Of a stretch of 36,068 bases of DNA, positions 33,421 to 36,068 are shown piece after piece. The notes under the pieces are model-generated. The model did no database searches, was not told the DNA's origin, and worked only from the letters and a program-made list of their open reading frames with translations. Source of the DNA: Rhodanobacteraceae bacterium (lineage in GTDB: Bacteria > Acidobacteriota > Terriglobia > Terriglobales > Acidobacteriaceae); the NCBI GenBank assembly GCA_025350865.1, contig JANXWZ010000151.1, positions 1-36,068 on the forward strand. The letters are read 5' to 3'. The stretch's first letter is position 1. Each line of letters begins with the position of its first letter. The position numbers and the translations under genes were made by a program.

Positions 33421-35082
33421 ATGCAGGGCAAACAGTACGACGCACTCGTCATTGGATCCGGAGCCGCTGGCAGTATCGCCGCCTGGGAACTCACAAAACA
33501 CGGGCTGGACGTACTCCTCCTCGAAGCCGGTCCGAGTATCAGCGAGGCTGATTTCAAGACCCCAGACAAGCCCCGTCAAAAGGGGATCAACCTGAAGTCC
33601 CGCGTCATGGCCGTCCTGAAAGGCCAGTACATCCAGGCCCGCATCGGCTTCTTCGGCGACCAGTTCAAGCATCTCTTCGTCAACGACTGGCAGAACCCCT
33701 ACACCACCGCCCGCAAAAACTTCTACCTCTGGATTCGCGGACGGCAACTCGGCGGACGCCTCCACCTCTACGGGCGCGTACTGCTCCGCATGACCGACTA
33801 CGACTTCAAGGCATCCAGCCGCGACGGCTTCGGCGAAGACTGGCCCATCGCCTACTCCGACCTCGCACCCTACTACGAGCAGGTCGAGGAGCTTCTCGGC
33901 GTCTACGGCGACGACGACAACATCAAAAATCTCCCCACCGGCAAATACGCCTTCACCCCCAAGCTGACGCAGGTTGAGAAAGAATTCAAGCAGACCGTCG
34001 AGAGCAGATGGCCCGGCCGCTCCGTCATCTCCTGGCGCTACGCCGGCCCTAACCTCAAACGCGTGCCGATCCCGATTCTCGCCGCCAAAGAGACCGGCCA
34101 CCTCACTATCCGCACCGACGCGGTCGTCAAGCGCATCCTCGTCGACGACGCCACCGGCAAGGCCACCGGCGCGGAGTTCATTGATCGCCTCACCAAAAAG
34201 TCCGAGACGGTCTCAGCAAAAGTAGTCGTCCTCTGCGCGTCCACCATCGAGTCCGTCCGCCTTCTGCTCAACTCCGCCTCACCCAAACACCCGCACGGCC
34301 TCGGCAACTCCAGCGGCCTCCTCGGCCACTACTTCATGGACCAGACCCCGAGCCAGATCTACGGCACCATCCCCGGCAAGACCGGCTGGGAACACGACGA
34401 CTCCGCCCCCGCCGATCCCTTCTACGCGCCCTCCGGCGGCGTCTACGTTCCGCGCTACGAAAACCTCAACAGCACCACCAACTCCAGCTTCCTCCGCGGC
34501 TTCGCCATGCAGGGAGCCATCGGCCGCGGCGCGGTCGCCGAAGGCGCACCCACCATCTTCGGCCTGATGGGCTTCGGCGAGACCCTTCCCTACTACGAGA
34601 ACTCCATCTCTCTCAGCCGCTGGCGCAAAGACGCCTGGGGCATCCCCGCTCCGCACATCACCTGCGCGCTCAAGGAAAACGAATATGCCCTCATGCGCGA
34701 GCAGACCCGGTCGATCCGCGAGATGGTCGAGGCCGCCGGGTATAAGATCATCTTTTCCGGCTCAGCCGTCGGGCTTGACAACCCAAAAGAGGTCTTCCCC
34801 GACGCCGACTGGCTCAGCCGCTTCATGTTCCAGAAGTCGTTCAAGAAGAGCATGGCTGTCGGAGCCGCAATCCACGAGTGCGGCGGCGCGCGCATGGGCA
34901 CCGACCCCGCCAAATCGGTGTTGGACCCCCACAACCAGACCTGGGACGTCAAGAACCTGTTCGTCACCGACGGAAGCTGCTTCGTCACCAGCGGAACCGT
35001 CGGCCCGGCCCTCACCATCATGGCCCTGACCGCAAGAGCCTGCGACTACATCGCCCAGCAACACAAACTCGGCCAACTCTAG
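33421..35082 (+). CDS. GMC-family FAD-dependent oxidoreductase
   Basis: 553 residues from the ATG at 33421, fixed by AGGAG 4 nt upstream; the open frame upstream to 33355 is not needed. The FAD-binding N-terminus is YDALVIGSGAAGSIAAWEL, with the acidic ribose-binding LLLEAGPS. GRQLGGRLHLYGRVLLRM is the GMC signature region (GGxxxxNG-like, here with SGG and the Asn changed). The C-terminal active-site region is HECGGARMGTDP, followed by LFVTDGSCF and TSGTVGPALTIMAL. In most GMC enzymes the last motif is NPxLTIMAL, with Asn or His as second catalytic residue; here Gly stands there. Family members oxidise alcohols or sugars (choline, glucose, gluconate). No cytochrome or small subunit is adjacent, so partner and substrate are unknown. 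Confidence 0.9.
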   Translation: MQGKQYDALVIGSGAAGSIAAWELTKHGLDVLLLEAGPSISEADFKTPDKPRQKGINLKSRVMAVLKGQYIQARIGFFGDQFKHLFVNDWQNPYTTARKNFYLWIRGRQLGGRLHLYGRVLLRMTDYDFKASSRDGFGEDWPIAYSDLAPYYEQVEELLGVYGDDDNIKNLPTGKYAFTPKLTQVEKEFKQTVESRWPGRSVISWRYAGPNLKRVPIPILAAKETGHLTIRTDAVVKRILVDDATGKATGAEFIDRLTKKSETVSAKVVVLCASTIESVRLLLNSASPKHPHGLGNSSGLLGHYFMDQTPSQIYGTIPGKTGWEHDDSAPADPFYAPSGGVYVPRYENLNSTTNSSFLRGFAMQGAIGRGAVAEGAPTIFGLMGFGETLPYYENSISLSRWRKDAWGIPAPHITCALKENEYALMREQTRSIREMVEAAGYKIIFSGSAVGLDNPKEVFPDADWLSRFMFQKSFKKSMAVGAAIHECGGARMGTDPAKSVLDPHNQTWDVKNLFVTDGSCFVTSGTVGPALTIMALTARACDYIAQQHKLGQL

Positions 35083-35490
35083 CCCCAGCTGACGCGTGCT
35101 CCATTTCCGCGCCCTCGCGGAGATGGCGGGCCTGACCGTGGTTGCGCGGCCCAGTCTTGCCGCAATTTCCGCCCCTGGACGTGGCTTCGAGCCAGAAAGT
35201 TCCGAAAAGTTTCGCCCCTTCATAATTTATCTGTTACATTCAAGTCTCATTCACACGAATTTTTGTTCTCCCTCGGCCCACCCGTCGTCGGCACCTGTGT
35301 ATCCGTAAGGTGATCTTCCAGCCATTCCCGGCCGGAGTTCCCACCTTCCCGGCACTGTTGCAAGAGTCGTCGCATCTCTGCATCTCTGAAACTCACTGAA
35401 TCGGTGTTCCATCAGCAAATCTGAAACGACCCTCGTTCGGCTCAATCCGGACATAGTCAACGCCATCTGTACCACTTCATGGAGACCCAA
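35083..35490 (+). other. leader/promoter region of the TonB-dependent receptor
   Basis: 408 nt without a supported gene. It holds a short hairpin TCCGCG-CCCT-CGCGGA (35106-35121) shortly after the GMC stop, and an AT-rich patch (35215-35260) that is the most likely promoter site, though I could not fix a -35/-10 pair. The 200 nt after it would be an unusually long 5' leader. I do not recognise a riboswitch in it. Confidence 0.4.
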
Positions 35491-36068
35491 ATGACGAGAC
35501 TCATCCAACGCTGGAACATCCTTACCACCCTCGCGACTGTGCTGCTGGCATTCCTGGCCCTCGGCACGTCGTCCGCACTAGCGCAGGCTTCCAATGCCGG
35601 TACGATCACCGGATCGGTCGTCGACGCCCAGGGTGGGCTGATCCCCAATACCACCATCATCCTGATGGACCCTGAGACCAAGACCACCCGCACCACCGTC
35701 ACCAGCAAAGAAGGCCAGTTCGTCCTTTCGAACGTTCAGCCTGGCACCTATAACATCACCGCGGCCACGCCCGGCTTCGCGACCGACAACATCGCGGGCC
35801 TCGTGGTCAGCGTAGGCACCCAGACCACCGCCAACTTCAAGATGTCCGTCGGCGCAGCCAACCAGACCATCGAGGTGCAGGCCTCGAACGCCGACATCCA
35901 GACCATGAACGCCACGACCGGCACCACGGTGGACGCAGCCCTCGTCGAGTCGCTCCCCGCCATCGGCCGCGACGTCGCGACCTTCACCACCATGCAGCCC
36001 GGCACCACCCCCGGCGGCAACGTAGCCGGCACGACCGTCGACCAGACCACCTTCATGCTCGATGGCGG
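35491..36068 (+). CDS. TonB-dependent receptor with carboxypeptidase-regulatory-like N-terminal domain (5' part)
   Basis: 192 codons, open at the window edge. I chose the ATG at 35491 over the one at 35479 because GGAG (35481-35484) lies 6 nt upstream of it. Signal peptide: MTRLIQRWNILTTLATVLLA...SSALAQ. Next comes a CarboxypepD_reg-like beta-sandwich: AGTITGSVVDAQGGLIPNTT, TSKEGQFVLSNVQPGTYNIT, and TANFKMSVGAANQTIEVQAS. Then the start of a plug domain (VDAALVESLPAIGRDVATF, TTFMLDGG). This is the Oar-like receptor architecture very common in Acidobacteriota. These outer-membrane proteins usually run to about 1000-1200 residues and import glycans or other large nutrients. The ligand is unknown. 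Confidence 0.93.
   Translation, partial: MTRLIQRWNILTTLATVLLAFLALGTSSALAQASNAGTITGSVVDAQGGLIPNTTIILMDPETKTTRTTVTSKEGQFVLSNVQPGTYNITAATPGFATDNIAGLVVSVGTQTTANFKMSVGAANQTIEVQASNADIQTMNATTGTTVDAALVESLPAIGRDVATFTTMQPGTTPGGNVAGTTVDQTTFMLDG

Noticed and set aside
1..36068. Defence system, prophage, biosynthetic cluster or CRISPR array
   Set aside because: No nuclease, helicase, reverse transcriptase, toxin-antitoxin, integrase, capsid, NRPS/PKS or regularly spaced repeat-spacer pattern was seen on either strand. The repeats found are short heptads and palindromes, not arrays with spacers.

Overview
The window looks like a chromosomal segment of an Acidobacteriota member, most likely class Terriglobia (Granulicella/Terriglobus/Edaphobacter type). 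I infer this from the high GC content with C-ending codons, the start of an Oar-like TonB-dependent receptor at the right edge, FecR-domain and TPR secreted proteins of acidobacterial style, a very large Ig-repeat secreted protein, GTP-dependent PEP carboxykinase, and intergenic spaces full of short palindromic and heptameric repeats. No rRNA, tRNA, CRISPR array, transposase or phage gene was seen. The organism call rests on gene content only.

Layout. 1-3.8 kb: start of a Tat-exported protein (minus), a FecR-domain secreted protein (minus) and a secreted TPR protein (plus). 3.8-8.3 kb: a Dph6-like PP-loop ATPase and a Tat-exported glycoside hydrolase that overlap by 4 nt (minus), a membrane-anchored SRPBCC protein (plus), and a double-SGNH esterase (minus). 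8.4-16.3 kb: GTP-type pckG, a CSS-EAL c-di-GMP phosphodiesterase, an MFS_3 transporter, an SDR dehydrogenase and a divergent Gfo/Idh/MocA oxidoreductase. 16.3-20.4 kb: one 4-kb gene for an SGNH hydrolase carrying nine Ig-like modules. 20.4-25.5 kb: DUF503, rbfA, a small membrane ORF, a GT39/ArnT-like glycosyltransferase, a GNAT protein and a VanZ-like protein. 25.6-33.3 kb: guaB (minus), divergent from the rimP-nusA-infB operon, which has a promoter, a leader with an intrinsic terminator, and a strong terminator at its end. 33.4-36.1 kb: a GMC oxidoreductase and the 5' end of a TonB-dependent receptor.

How the genes fit together. The core is ordinary housekeeping: transcription and ribosome assembly (rimP, nusA, infB, rbfA, DUF503), GMP synthesis and gluconeogenesis. 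The secreted glycoside hydrolase, acetylesterase-like SGNH protein, sugar-type SDR and Gfo/Idh enzymes, GMC dehydrogenase and TonB receptor suggest a heterotroph that attacks complex plant or microbial polysaccharides.

What stands out. (1) In the 1351-residue protein the SGNH catalytic domain sits inside the first Ig-like module, and the gene appears to begin at a CTG codon, so an ATG-based start removes the signal peptide and the catalytic serine. (2) The intergenic spaces are a mosaic of short repeat modules: an 8-bp hairpin, an 84-nt unit with AGCT heptads that flanks the VanZ gene, ACTAYCA heptad tracts placed against start codons, and a GGGTGYCCCAT stem-loop family with one copy in frame inside the MFS gene. 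(3) The rimP operon leader is a good candidate for attenuation.
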